Source: Nonomuraea longispora (GTDB lineage: Bacteria; Actinomycetota; Actinomycetes; Streptosporangiales; Streptosporangiaceae). From it: DNA of 64,000 nt. The stretch spans positions 1 through 64,000 of the forward strand of contig NZ_SMJZ01000017.1 in assembly GCF_004348345.1 (NCBI RefSeq), given 5' to 3'. The translations under genes and the position numbers were made by a program. Positions within the stretch are counted from its first letter, which is position 1. Every line of letters starts with the position of its first letter. The notes under the pieces were generated by a model. The model saw only the letters and a list, made by a program, of their open reading frames with translations. It did no database searches and was not told where the DNA came from. This document shows positions 52,542 through 61,509 of the stretch, one piece after another.

Positions 52542-55500
52542 ATGAGCGACACCTACGGCACCGAACGGATGCGAGCGGCCGTGCTCTCCGCCTGGACGGC
52601 CTCGCCTGCCCGGTTCCGCGAAGACGCCAACGCGGAGGAGGACTTCGCGCTCGGCGGTTACCGCGACCGGCTGATCGTCGAGTTGGCACAGAACGCCGCC
52701 GACGCCGCGCTGCAGGCGGGCGTGCCAGGGGTGCTGCGGCTGACCCTCCAGGGCAGCGTGCTGACGGCCGCCAACACCGGCGCGCCCCTCGACGCCACGG
52801 GCGTCGAGGGCCTGTCGACGCTGCGGGTCTCCGGCAAGCGCGACGACGCCGGCGCGGCGGGGCGCTTCGGCGTCGGGTTCGCGGCGGTGGTCTCGGTCTG
52901 CGACGAGCCGGCCATCGGCTCGCGTGGCCTCGGCTCCGTGCGCTGGTCGCGCGCCGACACCTCCGCCGCGGTGGCGGAGATCCCCGAGCTCGCCTCCGAG
53001 CTGGCCGACCGTTCGGGCCACGTCCCGCTGCTGCGGCTGCCGTTCGACGCGCCGCCGCTCGACGTGCCCGACGGTTTCGACACCCTCGTCCGCCTTCCGC
53101 TGCGCGACCAGGCCGCCGTCGACGCGGTGCGGCGCATGCTCACCGAGACCAGCCCCGCGCTGCTGCTCGGCATGCCCGCGCTGGAGTCCATCGTGATCGA
53201 TCTCGACGGGTCGGTCCGCACGGTCGTCGCCGACGGCTGGCACGTCGTGTCCGAGTCGGGCCAGTTCACGCCCGACGAGGTGAGCAGGCTCTTCGCCGAC
53301 CGGCCCACCGAGGAGCGCGCCCGCCCCTACTGGTCGCTGCGCTGGGCGATCCCTGTCACCGGCACCGGCGAGCCGGGCGCGCTGCCCGACACGGTTCCGT
53401 CCGTCGTGCACGCGCCCACGCCCAGCGACGAGCCGCTCGACCTGCCCGCGCTGCTGATCGCGTCGTTCCCGATGGCCACCGACCGCCGCCACGTCGCCAA
53501 GGGCCCGCTCACCGACTTCCTGGTCGAGCGGGTGGCCGACGCCTACGTCCGGCTGCTCCAGGAGCTGCCGCGCACGTCCAGGCTGCTCGACCTGGTGCCG
53601 TCCCTCATGGGCAAGGGCGAGCTCGACGCCCGCGTCCGCAGGGCCGTGCTGGCCCGGCTGCCCGAGACGCCGCTGCTGCCCGCGCTGTCGGCGCCCGCGC
53701 CGGCCGTCCGGACCCCCTCGTTCGCCGAGGCCGAGGTCTACGAGCCCGACGCCGAGTGGCGGGTCGAACATCCGGCGGCGGAGCCGGGCGACGACGGATG
53801 GGTGGTCCCGGGCCGCGAGGCCGCCGTCGTGGCGGGTGCCTCCGCCGAGCTGCTCGCGACGGTCGCCGGCTTCGTCCCCGGGCTGCTGCCCGCGGGCTGG
53901 CCGGCCCGCCATCCGGCCATGACGTCGCTGGGCGTGCGCAGGGTCGAGCTGGCCGACGTCGTCGACCTGCTGTCGGGCGAGGCCGTGGAGGCGCGCGAGC
54001 CGTCGTGGTGGCGCTCGCTCTACGACGTGCTGCCCGTCGACGACCCCGAGTCGCTGGGGGCGTTGCCGGTGCCGCTCGCCGACGGGCGGCTCGTGCGGGG
54101 GCCGCGCGGCACGCTCATCCTGGCCGACGCAGGCGCGGGCCTCGACCTGACGCCGCTCGGGCTGCGCATCGTGCACCCGGAGGCCGCCCATCCCGCGCTG
54201 CTGCGGCTCGGCGCCGCCGAGGCCACGCCCCGTACGATCCTCGACGACCCGCTGACCAAGGCCGCCGTCGCGCAGTCGCTCGACAGCCCCGACCCCGAGC
54301 CGGTGGCGCGGGCCGTGCTGTCCCTGGTGGAGGCGTCAGGGCTGGCGCCCGGCGAGGCGCCGTGGCTGGCCGAGCTGGCCCTGCGCGGCACCGACGGCGA
54401 GCTCTACCCCGCGGGCGAGCTCATGCTGGCCGACGGGGCCCTGGCCGGGCTGGTCGAGCCCGGCACCCATCTCGGCGTGGCCGCCTCCGAGCTGGCCGAG
54501 ACCTACGGCTCGCGCGTGCTCGCCGCCGCCGGCGTGCTCGACGGTTTCGCGCTCGTGCACGAGTCCGACGTGCTGCTCGACCACGACGAGTGCGACCACG
54601 ACCTCGACGGCGAGGACGAATGGCTCGACCACGTGCTCGACCTGCTGCCCGAGCTCGACGTGCCGCCGCTGGTGCCCGAGTTCGTGGCGGTGCGCGACCT
54701 GGAGCTCGTGGCCGACTGGCCGGCCGCGCTCGCCCTGCTGACCAGGCCGCCGCTGCGCGCCGCCCTCCACCCGCTGCGCATCGAGGGGGTGGAGGTGCCC
54801 TCCTACACCGCGTGGTGGCTGGCCGGCCATCCCGTGCTCGGCGGGCGCAAGCCGCTTGAGCAGCGGCTCCCCGGCGCCGACCCGCTGCTGCAGGGCCTCT
54901 ACGCCGACGCTCCCGCGGGCCTCGACGAGGGCGCGTTGTCCATGCTCGGCACACGCACCACGCTGTCCGCGCTGCTCGACTCCCACGGCGGCCCCGAGGA
55001 ACTGCTCGACCTCATGGCCGACGAGTCGATCGAGGTCGACCGGGCGCAACTGCGCGCCCTGTGGGTCGCCCTGGCCGCCGTCGACCCCTCGCGGGTGGCG
55101 CCGCCCTCCCGCCTGAGGGCGGTGCTCAAGGGCTCCATCGTGGTGGCGCCGGCCGACGACGTCGTGGTGGTCGAAGCCCCTGACCTGCTCCAGCTCGTCG
55201 CCGACCGGCCGCTGGTGCTGGCCCCCTACGATCTGGCCGAGGCGCTGTCGGAGCTGCTCGACCTGCCGCTGGCGGGAGAGCTCACCTCCGGTGAGGTCAC
55301 CTCCCAGGGCGAGGTCATGCGGGTGCCGGGCGAGGTGCGGTCCCTGCTGCCGATGGCGCCGGAGACGTACGTCCAGCACGAGAAGCTGCTCGTGGACGGG
55401 GTCGAGTGCTCGTGGCGGTTCTTCGAGGGGTCGGTGCACTGCACGGGGGTCGACGGGCTGGCCAGAGGGCTGGCGTGGGCGACGGGGCAGTGGAACGACC

Positions 55501-55574
55501 GGCTCGCGGTGGCCGCCCTGCTGCGTGACCCCCAGGCGGTGCCCCTCCTGCTCGCCGAGGCCGACCTCTCCTGA
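52542..55574 (+). CDS. Sacsin-like GHKL ATPase domain protein
   Basis: 1010 residues. The N-terminal 160 residues carry a Hsp90-type ATPase: ELAQNAADAAL (N-box, about 46-56), ANTGAPLDATGVEGLSTLRVSGKR, and GRFGVGFAAVVSV (G-box). The rest is long, with no kinase, nuclease or membrane domain I can name, and includes an acidic region DHDECDHDLDGEDEWLDHVL at about 686-705. Related proteins named sacsin N-terminal ATPase-like domain proteins act as chaperones in eukaryotes; the bacterial role is unknown. It follows DUF3027 and the cold-shock/MFS genes. Confidence 0.88.
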   Translation: MSDTYGTERMRAAVLSAWTASPARFREDANAEEDFALGGYRDRLIVELAQNAADAALQAGVPGVLRLTLQGSVLTAANTGAPLDATGVEGLSTLRVSGKRDDAGAAGRFGVGFAAVVSVCDEPAIGSRGLGSVRWSRADTSAAVAEIPELASELADRSGHVPLLRLPFDAPPLDVPDGFDTLVRLPLRDQAAVDAVRRMLTETSPALLLGMPALESIVIDLDGSVRTVVADGWHVVSESGQFTPDEVSRLFADRPTEERARPYWSLRWAIPVTGTGEPGALPDTVPSVVHAPTPSDEPLDLPALLIASFPMATDRRHVAKGPLTDFLVERVADAYVRLLQELPRTSRLLDLVPSLMGKGELDARVRRAVLARLPETPLLPALSAPAPAVRTPSFAEAEVYEPDAEWRVEHPAAEPGDDGWVVPGREAAVVAGASAELLATVAGFVPGLLPAGWPARHPAMTSLGVRRVELADVVDLLSGEAVEAREPSWWRSLYDVLPVDDPESLGALPVPLADGRLVRGPRGTLILADAGAGLDLTPLGLRIVHPEAAHPALLRLGAAEATPRTILDDPLTKAAVAQSLDSPDPEPVARAVLSLVEASGLAPGEAPWLAELALRGTDGELYPAGELMLADGALAGLVEPGTHLGVAASELAETYGSRVLAAAGVLDGFALVHESDVLLDHDECDHDLDGEDEWLDHVLDLLPELDVPPLVPEFVAVRDLELVADWPAALALLTRPPLRAALHPLRIEGVEVPSYTAWWLAGHPVLGGRKPLEQRLPGADPLLQGLYADAPAGLDEGALSMLGTRTTLSALLDSHGGPEELLDLMADESIEVDRAQLRALWVALAAVDPSRVAPPSRLRAVLKGSIVVAPADDVVVVEAPDLLQLVADRPLVLAPYDLAEALSELLDLPLAGELTSGEVTSQGEVMRVPGEVRSLLPMAPETYVQHEKLLVDGVECSWRFFEGSVHCTGVDGLARGLAWATGQWNDRLAVAALLRDPQAVPLLLAEADLS

Positions 55575-55637
55575 CCCGCACGCCCGACCTGCGCGTGCGC
55601 CGCCGCGCGGTCCGGGCATGTCGGTACGACAGCCGGA

Positions 55638-55662
55638 CACCCCCGCGCGGCGCGTGGGGGTG
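55638..55662. terminator. Terminator between convergent sacsin-like and lipoprotein genes
   Basis: CACCCCCGCG and CGTGGGGGTG flank CGGCG; the pairing has one G-T wobble. Located between two convergent stop codons. Confidence 0.7.
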
Positions 55663-55674
55663 CGGTGGGGACGG

Positions 55675-57150
55675 TCAGGCGGGGCAGGTGCTGCCGTCGT
55701 CGGGCGCCTTGCCCTCCACCAGGTACGCGTCCACCGTCTTCATGACGCACCCGTTGCCGCTGAGGTAGGCGCCGTGGCCCTCGCCCTCGTAGGTGAGCAG
55801 GACACCGGTCTTGAGCTGTCCGGTGAGAGCGGGGGCCCACCGGTACGGCGTGGCCGGGTCGCCCTTGGTGCCGACCACGACGATGGGCGCGGACCCTGTC
55901 GCGTCGATGCGCTTGGCCTCGTCGTTGCCGGGCACCGGCCAGTGCGCGCACGACTCGCCCGAACCCTCGACCGACAGGATGGGGAAGATCTTCTTGATCT
56001 TGGCGTTGGTCCTGGCGGTCTCGGCGGCCGTGGGCCGGTCCGCGTTGTCGACACAGTTGATGGCCTGCAGGCTCGTCATGACCGTCGAGTAGGTGCCGTC
56101 GGCCTTGCGGCCGGTGTAGGAGTCGGCCAGGGCGAGCAGCGCTGTGCCGTTCCCCTTGAGCGCCGCGGCGGCGGCCTGTTCCAGCATCGGCCAGGTCGCC
56201 TTGGCGTACAGCGGGGTGATGACGGCGAGCTGGGCCATGCTGTAGGTGAGTTCGCGGTCGCCGACCTTGAGCGGTTCCTGCTTGAGCTTGTCGAGCAGGT
56301 CCTCGACGGTCTTCTCGACGGCCGCGGGGTCGGCACCGAGTTCGCAACTCTGTGCCACGCAGTCCTTGGCGAACGCGTCGAAGGCCTGGTCGAAGCCGGT
56401 GGCCTGGATGACGGCGCGCTCATCGAAGGTCACCGTCGGGTCGAAGGCGCCGTCGAGGACGAACCGGCCGACGTTCTTGGGGAAGTGGGTGGCGTAGACG
56501 GCGCCGAGGTGGGTGCCGTAGGAGAAGCCGAGATAGTTGAGCTGCTCGTCGCCGACCGCGCCTCTGATGAGGTCGAGGTCCTTGGCGGCGTTCACGGTGC
56601 CGACGTGCGGCAGGATCTTGCCGGAGTCCTGCCGGCAGGCCTGGGCGAACTCCTTGGCCGCCCGGTCCGCGTCGGCCTCCGCCTCGGCGGACAGGAGCTT
56701 GTCGACCTGGCCCCCGCACTTGACGCCGGCGCTGCGCTCGACGCCGCGCGGGTCGAAGCTGACCAGGTCGTAGCGCTGGTTCAGGCCGGCGAAGGCCCGG
56801 CCGGCCACCGCCAGCGTGTCCACTCCCGACGCGCCGGGGCCGCCGAAGTTGAACACGAGCGAGCCGAGCCGGTCTCCGGTGGCCTTCATGCGGATCAGGG
56901 CGAGGTCGATCTTCTCGCCGGCGGGATCGGCATGGTCCAGGGGGACCTGGATCGTGCCGCACTCGGTGCCGGCGGCAGGGGCGACCGGCTTGCCGTCAGG
57001 GCCCACCAGATCCGTGCACCGGGCCCAGGCCACGCTTCCCGTGTCCGTGTCCTTGGCGGCGTCCTTGGCGGCCGGGGCGGGCTCGCCGGTGCTGCCGCAG
57101 GCCGTGAGAACCGCCGCGCCCAGGAGGAATGTCGCTATGGGCTTCTTCAT
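55675..57150 (-). CDS. Secreted alpha/beta hydrolase lipoprotein (tripeptidyl aminopeptidase type)
   Basis: 491 residues. LLGAAVLTACG is a lipobox after a short signal peptide, anchoring the enzyme outside. The nucleophile elbow is LGFSYGTHLGAVY (GxSxG), and the C-terminal TAP-like part has the Asp/His region VGTKGDPATPYRW and YEGEGHGAYLSGNGC. Related Streptomyces proteases (SlpD/E, Tap) remove N-terminal tripeptides from secreted proteins. The ATG at 57150 is preferred since MKKPIATFLLG begins a typical signal peptide; 57162 is possible. Free-standing. Confidence 0.9.
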   Translation of the reverse strand: MKKPIATFLLGAAVLTACGSTGEPAPAAKDAAKDTDTGSVAWARCTDLVGPDGKPVAPAAGTECGTIQVPLDHADPAGEKIDLALIRMKATGDRLGSLVFNFGGPGASGVDTLAVAGRAFAGLNQRYDLVSFDPRGVERSAGVKCGGQVDKLLSAEAEADADRAAKEFAQACRQDSGKILPHVGTVNAAKDLDLIRGAVGDEQLNYLGFSYGTHLGAVYATHFPKNVGRFVLDGAFDPTVTFDERAVIQATGFDQAFDAFAKDCVAQSCELGADPAAVEKTVEDLLDKLKQEPLKVGDRELTYSMAQLAVITPLYAKATWPMLEQAAAAALKGNGTALLALADSYTGRKADGTYSTVMTSLQAINCVDNADRPTAAETARTNAKIKKIFPILSVEGSGESCAHWPVPGNDEAKRIDATGSAPIVVVGTKGDPATPYRWAPALTGQLKTGVLLTYEGEGHGAYLSGNGCVMKTVDAYLVEGKAPDDGSTCPA

Positions 57151-57266
57151 GCCTATAAGCATGGTTCACCGGAGATGTGCTGACGTAGTGGGTTGAGACA
57201 CCACTTAGCTGTGACTTCGGGGAACGGCGGGAGATGACGAATGTCAGCGCGTACGGACGACTCCGG

Positions 57267-57479
57267 TCACTCCCGGCCGGATCTGCGCACGAACCAGATG
57301 CCGAACAGGCCGAAGGCGACCCCGGTCACGCAGGTCCAGATCCACCACGTGTTCTCCGGGGCGGGGCGGAAGAGCAGCAGGGCGACCAGGGCGACGGCCC
57401 AGACGGCGGTGCCGACGGCCACGGCGGCGGTGTCGTTGGTCTCGATCGGCTCAGGGTCGGGGTGCCACTCCTGCTTCAC
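57267..57479 (-). CDS. DUF2530 small membrane protein
   Basis: 70 residues. PEPIETNDTAAVAVGTAVWAVALVALLLF and ENTWWIWTCVTGVAFGLFGIWFVRR give two membrane segments with the DUF2530 signature of a PxPIETND head and a WWxWTC turn. Divergent from the NCS2 permease; this DUF2530-permease-MarR order is, as I recall, common in actinobacteria. Role unknown. Confidence 0.9.
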   Translation of the reverse strand: MKQEWHPDPEPIETNDTAAVAVGTAVWAVALVALLLFRPAPENTWWIWTCVTGVAFGLFGIWFVRRSGRE

Positions 57480-57561
57480 GTGTCCACCCTAGCTTGCAAT
57501 AGGGTCTCGAAATCATTACTGGCTCTTTCCGCAGCTCACCGCGACTGCCACTGTTCGCGTC

Positions 57562-59004
57562 GTGAGCGACACACGTAACAAAATAGATCGTTTCTTCGCA
57601 ATCTCGGCACGAGGTTCCACGCTCTCCCGCGAGGTGCGGGGCGGCCTGGCCACGTTCTTCACCATGGCCTACATCGTGGTGCTGAACCCGATCATCATCG
57701 CCACCGGCACGGATGTGGAGAAACAGGTCATCGGCGACGGCACCACGCCGAACGTGGCGCTGGTCGCGGCGGGGACCGCCTTCGTGGCGGGCGTGCTGAC
57801 GATCCTCATGGGCGTCATCGCCCGCGTGCCGTTCGCCATGGCGGCCGGGCTCGGCCTGAACGCCTTCGTCACCTTCAACCTGGCCAGTGTGATGACGTGG
57901 GAGGAGGCCATGGGCCTGGTCTTCCTCGAAGGCGTCATCATCGCCGTCCTGGTGCTGACCGGGCTCAGGGTGGCGGTGTTCCGCGCCATTCCCGCACAGC
58001 TCAAGACCGCGATCAGCGTCGGCATCGGTTTGTTCATCGCGCTGATCGGTTTCGTGGACGCCGGGTTCGTACGGCGGGTGCCGGCGGGGCCGCCGCTGGA
58101 GATGGGCATCGGGGGCAACCTCACCTCGTGGCCGATCTTCGTGTTCGTGGTCGGGCTGCTGGCGACGGCGGCGATGGTGGCGCGGAAGGTCAAGGGCGCG
58201 ATCCTGCTCGGCATCGTGGGCACGACCGTGCTGGCGATCATCGTGGAGCTGCTCACCAAGTCGGGCGCGTTCTCGGCCGAGAACCCCGGCGGCTGGCAGC
58301 TGAACGTGCCCACGATGCCCGAACAGGTCCTCGGCTTCCACAACCCGCTGGTGCTGTTCACGGAGTTCGACCCCTTCGGGGCGTTCAGCCGGATCTCGGT
58401 GCTGCTGGCCGTGTTGTTCGTCTTCACTCTGCTCATCACCGACTTCTTCGACACCATGGGGACCATGGTGGGCGTCGGTCGCCAGGCGAACCTGATCCAG
58501 GAGGACGGTACGCTCCCGCGTACGAAGCAGATCCTGCTCGTCGACTCGATCGGCGCGGCGGCGGGCGGCGCGGGCTCCGTCTCCTCCAACACCACCTACA
58601 TCGAGTCGGCCGCAGGAGTCGGCGAGGGCGCGCGTACGGGGCTGGCGAGCGTGGTCACCGGCGTGCTGTTCCTGGTGGCGATCTTCTTCGCGCCGCTCGT
58701 CACGGTGGTGCCGTACGAGGCCGCGGCCCCCGCGCTGGTCGTCGTCGGCTTCCTGATGATGACCGCGATCCGCGACATCGACTGGAACGACTACGAGATC
58801 GCCATCCCGGCGTTCCTCACCGTCGTGGTCATGCCCTTCACCTACTCGGTCTCGAACGGCATCGGCGCCGGCTTCGTCAGCTACGTGCTGATCAAGGTGG
58901 TGCGGGGCAGGGCGAGGGAGATCCACCCGCTGCTGTGGGCGGTCACGATCCTCTTCGTGCTCTACTTCGCGATCGGCCCGATCCGCGCGCTCTTCGGTGT
59001 CTGA
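57562..59004 (+). CDS. NCS2 family purine permease (AzgA-like)
   Basis: 480 residues, about 12-14 membrane helices. STLSREVRGGLATFFTMAYIVVLNPIII at about 16-43 is the AzgA-type start. FAMAAGLGLNAFVTFNL and DFFDTMGTMVGVGRQANLIQEDGTLPR are family signatures, and SNTTYIESAAGVGEGARTGLASVVTG is the substrate-region motif. It imports adenine, guanine or hypoxanthine. Start is GTG at 57562; the promoter would be in the 82-base gap. A terminator follows at 59011-59042. Confidence 0.94.
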   Translation: MSDTRNKIDRFFAISARGSTLSREVRGGLATFFTMAYIVVLNPIIIATGTDVEKQVIGDGTTPNVALVAAGTAFVAGVLTILMGVIARVPFAMAAGLGLNAFVTFNLASVMTWEEAMGLVFLEGVIIAVLVLTGLRVAVFRAIPAQLKTAISVGIGLFIALIGFVDAGFVRRVPAGPPLEMGIGGNLTSWPIFVFVVGLLATAAMVARKVKGAILLGIVGTTVLAIIVELLTKSGAFSAENPGGWQLNVPTMPEQVLGFHNPLVLFTEFDPFGAFSRISVLLAVLFVFTLLITDFFDTMGTMVGVGRQANLIQEDGTLPRTKQILLVDSIGAAAGGAGSVSSNTTYIESAAGVGEGARTGLASVVTGVLFLVAIFFAPLVTVVPYEAAAPALVVVGFLMMTAIRDIDWNDYEIAIPAFLTVVVMPFTYSVSNGIGAGFVSYVLIKVVRGRAREIHPLLWAVTILFVLYFAIGPIRALFGV

Positions 59005-59005
59005 C

Positions 59006-59045
59006 CAGGTGGAAGCCGCCCTGCGCATGCGGGGCGGCTTCCTGG
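59006..59045 (+). terminator. Terminator after the purine permease
   Basis: GGAAGCCGCC (59011-59020) pairs with GGCGGCTTCC (59033-59042), extended by flanking CAG/CTG-type pairing; loop ctgcgcatgcgg. Starts 6 bases after the stop. Confidence 0.82.
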
Positions 59046-59091
59046 TATCCAGGAGGGCAAGAACCGATTAGGGAAATACTCCGGCTTCCCT

Positions 59092-59123
59092 TATAGTTAG
59101 CAAAGGTAATGACTCATGCTAAC
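59092..59123 (+). promoter_or_regulatory. MarR operator and -10 element over the marR start codon
   Basis: GTTAGCA (59096-59102), 14-base spacer, TGCTAAC (59117-59123): a perfect 7-bp inverted repeat that overlaps the predicted -10 TATAGT (59092-59097) and the ATG at 59116. This is the expected place for autorepression. Confidence 0.6.
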
Positions 59124-59568
59124 CAAACCCCAGCACAAGACGGACCTGCGCAGCGACGCAGGCCTGGCTTCGGCCTTGCGCGTTTCTATGGCAAGGCTGA
59201 CCAGGCGCCTACGACGACAAGCAGCGGCACACTCGCTGACGCCCACCCAGTTCGCGACGCTCGCCGCCGTGGAACGGCATTCCGGGATAACCCCCGGCGA
59301 ATTGGCCGAGCTCGAGAAGGTGCAGCCGCCCTCGATGACGCGCGTGATCGCCAAGCTCGAGGAGCGCGGCCTGGTCGCGCGCACGCCGCACCCGATCGAC
59401 CGGCGCCAGGTGACCGTGACCGTGACCGAGGCCGCCGAGAAACTCCTGAAGGAGGAGCGACGCCGCAAGGAGGCGTGGCTGACACAGCGGTTGAAAGACC
59501 TGTCCTCCGAGGAGAGGGCGATTCTGCGGCAGGCGGCACCCATTCTGGAGAAGCTCAGCCGGATATAG
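59116..59568 (+). CDS. MarR family transcriptional regulator
   Basis: 150 residues. The winged helix has LTPTQFATLAAVERHSGITPGELAELEKVQPPSMTRVIAKLEERGLVARTPHPIDRRQVTVTVTEAAEKLL at about 41-110, with the DRR wing motif. It is 26 bases upstream of an MFS exporter gene, the classical MarR-exporter pair; it presumably represses both genes until a ligand binds. The dyad at 59096-59123 covers its start. Confidence 0.94.
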   Translation: MLTKPQHKTDLRSDAGLASALRVSMARLTRRLRRQAAAHSLTPTQFATLAAVERHSGITPGELAELEKVQPPSMTRVIAKLEERGLVARTPHPIDRRQVTVTVTEAAEKLLKEERRRKEAWLTQRLKDLSSEERAILRQAAPILEKLSRI

Positions 59569-59594
59569 AGGAGCCTGACGAACCCAGGACCGGG

Positions 59595-60818
59595 ATGTTC
59601 CGGTCGCTCAGGGTTTACAACTACCGCATGTTCGCAGCCGGGGGCGCGGTCTCCAACGTCGGCACCTGGCTGCAGCGCACCGCCCAGGACTGGCTGGTGC
59701 TCGACCTGACCAACGGCAGCGCGGCGGCGCTCGGCACCGCGACCGCGCTGCAGTTCCTGCCCATGCTGCTGTTCGGCATGTTCGGCGGCGTGCTGGCCGA
59801 CCGCTATCCCAAGCGGCCCATCCTCGTCACCGCCCAGGTGCTGATGGCCTCTCTCGCACTGACCATAGGCGTGCTGACGATGACCGGCGCGGCCCAGGTG
59901 TGGCACGTGTACGCGATGGCGTTCCTGCTCGGCATGATCTCCTGCGTCGAGGTGCCGACCCGGCAGGCGTTCGTGGTCGAGATGGTCGGCCGTAACGATC
60001 TGCCCAACGCGATCGCCCTGAACAGCTCCATCTTCAACCTGGCCCGTGTGGTCGGCCCGGCGCTCGCCGGTCTGCTGATCTACGTGCTGGGCGGGACCGG
60101 CCCGATCTTCCTGATCAACGCGCTGACGTTCGGCGCCGTGATCTCCAGCCTGGTCTTCATGCGCAGGTCGGAGCTGAACGTCTCCGAGCCCGTGCCGAGA
60201 GCCAGAGGCCAGCTCCGCGAGGGGCTGCGCTACGTGGTGCGGCACGAGGAACTGCTTATGCCTGTGCTGCTCATCGGGTTCGTGTCGATGTTCTCGCAGT
60301 CGTTCTCGATGTCGATCGCGCTCATGGCGCGCGAGGTGTTCAAGGCCGGCGCGTCCTCGTTCGGCCTGGCCTCCAGCATGTTCGCGGTGGGCGCGCTCGG
60401 AGGGGCGCTGCTGGCGGCGCGCAGGGCGCGGTTGTCGCGCAAGGTGCTCTTCGCCGGGGCGATCGGCTTCGGCCTGTTCCAGATAGCGACGGCGCTGGCC
60501 CCGTTCTACCCCGTCTACCTGCTGCTGCTGGTTCCCACCGGCATCGCGTTGATCACCATCAACACGGCCGCGAACGCCAGCGTCCAGCTCGCCACCTCCC
60601 CCGACATGCGGGGGCGGGTCATGGGCATCTACATGCTGGTCTTCACCGGCGGGGCGCCGCTCGGGGCGCCGCTCATCGGCTGGCTGTCCGAGCTGGGCGG
60701 GCCGCGGGCGGGCGTCATGCTGTCGGGCGTGCTCGTCCTCGCGGGCACGGGACTGGCGGTCCTCGTGACACGGCTGATCAGCCGGCGGGTACGCAGGCCG
60801 AGCCTCGCCACGGCCTGA
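59595..60818 (+). CDS. MFS transporter (EntS/enterobactin-exporter-like group)
   Basis: 407 residues, about 10-12 membrane helices. MFRSLRVYNYRMFAAGGAVSNVGTWLQRTAQDWLVLDLTNGSAAALGTATALQFLPMLLFG is the start of the MFS_3 group; GVLADRYPKRPIL is the loop 2-3 motif and FVVEMVGRNDLPNAIALNSSIFNLARVVGPALAGLL is also typical. Exports small molecules or drugs. AGGA lies 6 bases upstream of the ATG. Operon with marR. Confidence 0.92.
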   Translation: MFRSLRVYNYRMFAAGGAVSNVGTWLQRTAQDWLVLDLTNGSAAALGTATALQFLPMLLFGMFGGVLADRYPKRPILVTAQVLMASLALTIGVLTMTGAAQVWHVYAMAFLLGMISCVEVPTRQAFVVEMVGRNDLPNAIALNSSIFNLARVVGPALAGLLIYVLGGTGPIFLINALTFGAVISSLVFMRRSELNVSEPVPRARGQLREGLRYVVRHEELLMPVLLIGFVSMFSQSFSMSIALMAREVFKAGASSFGLASSMFAVGALGGALLAARRARLSRKVLFAGAIGFGLFQIATALAPFYPVYLLLLVPTGIALITINTAANASVQLATSPDMRGRVMGIYMLVFTGGAPLGAPLIGWLSELGGPRAGVMLSGVLVLAGTGLAVLVTRLISRRVRRPSLATA

Positions 60819-60854
60819 GTGACCGGCCCCGGCCACGGGGCACAATCGGATGGC

Positions 60855-61412
60855 ATGAGGCTCTTCGCTGCCCTGGTGCCGCCCGACGAGGTGCTGGACG
60901 AGCTCTCCCGCGCGATCGCGCCGCACGTCGGGCAGGTGCCGGGCCTGCGCTGGCCCGGCCGGGCCACCTGGCACATCACGCTGGCGTTCTTCGGCGAGGT
61001 GCCCGAGCGGGCGCTGCCCGAGCTGGAGTCGCGCCTGGCCCGTGCCGTACACCGCCACAGCGCGCTCGACCTGGCCCTCGACGGGTTCGGCGGGTTCTCG
61101 TCCGCCCGCAGGGCGCGGGTCCTGTGGGTGGGCGTCACGGGCGACTCCATGACCCGGCTCGCCCACTCCGTCAAGGCGGGCGCCCGCAGGGCGGGGGCCG
61201 CGCAGACGGACGGCAAACGGTTTCACCCGCATCTGACGCTGGCCAGGGCCAAGACGGAGACGGACCTCCGCCCGCTGATCGAGTCGCTGTCGGGATTCAG
61301 CGGCTCGCCGTGGCGGGCGGAGCACGTCCGTCTCGTCCGCAGCCACACAGGACCGCAGGTGAGGTACGAGTCACTCGCCGAATGGGCGCTCGCATCCTCC
61401 GGGCGGGGCTAG
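60855..61412 (+). CDS. thpR: RNA 2',3'-cyclic phosphodiesterase (ThpR/LigT)
   Basis: 185 residues, two-histidine phosphoesterase fold. The paired motifs are HITLAFFG (about 39-46) and HPHLTLARAK (about 124-133). It opens 2',3'-cyclic phosphates at RNA ends and can ligate tRNA halves in vitro. ATG at 60855; the frame is open upstream to 60819 but lacks homology. No adjacent RNA-repair gene. It follows the MFS gene by 36 bases, possibly in the same transcript. Confidence 0.92.
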   Translation: MRLFAALVPPDEVLDELSRAIAPHVGQVPGLRWPGRATWHITLAFFGEVPERALPELESRLARAVHRHSALDLALDGFGGFSSARRARVLWVGVTGDSMTRLAHSVKAGARRAGAAQTDGKRFHPHLTLARAKTETDLRPLIESLSGFSGSPWRAEHVRLVRSHTGPQVRYESLAEWALASSGRG

Positions 61413-61422
61413 GCTCCAGGGC

Positions 61423-61506
61423 GTGGACCGTCCTCGCTCCTGGTTGCTGCCCATCGTGCTCGGCCTGCTGCTGCTGATCGTCGTGATCGGCACGCTGCTG
61501 ACCTGA
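61423..61506 (+). CDS. Putative 27-residue membrane protein
   Basis: GTG at 61423 to TGA at 61506 gives 27 residues: a basic head (MDRPRSW) then a single membrane helix LLPIVLGLLLLIVVIGTLLT. It lies 10 bases after the thpR stop. CAGGG precedes the start closely. The composition is typical of tiny single-pass membrane proteins and unlikely by chance, but expression needs proof. Confidence 0.5.
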   Translation: MDRPRSWLLPIVLGLLLLIVVIGTLLT

Positions 61507-61509
61507 GTC

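Noticed and set aside
52508..54859. 783-residue frame parallel to the sacsin-like gene
   Set aside because: Arginine-rich low-complexity shadow; the other frame carries the N-box and G-box of a GHKL ATPase.
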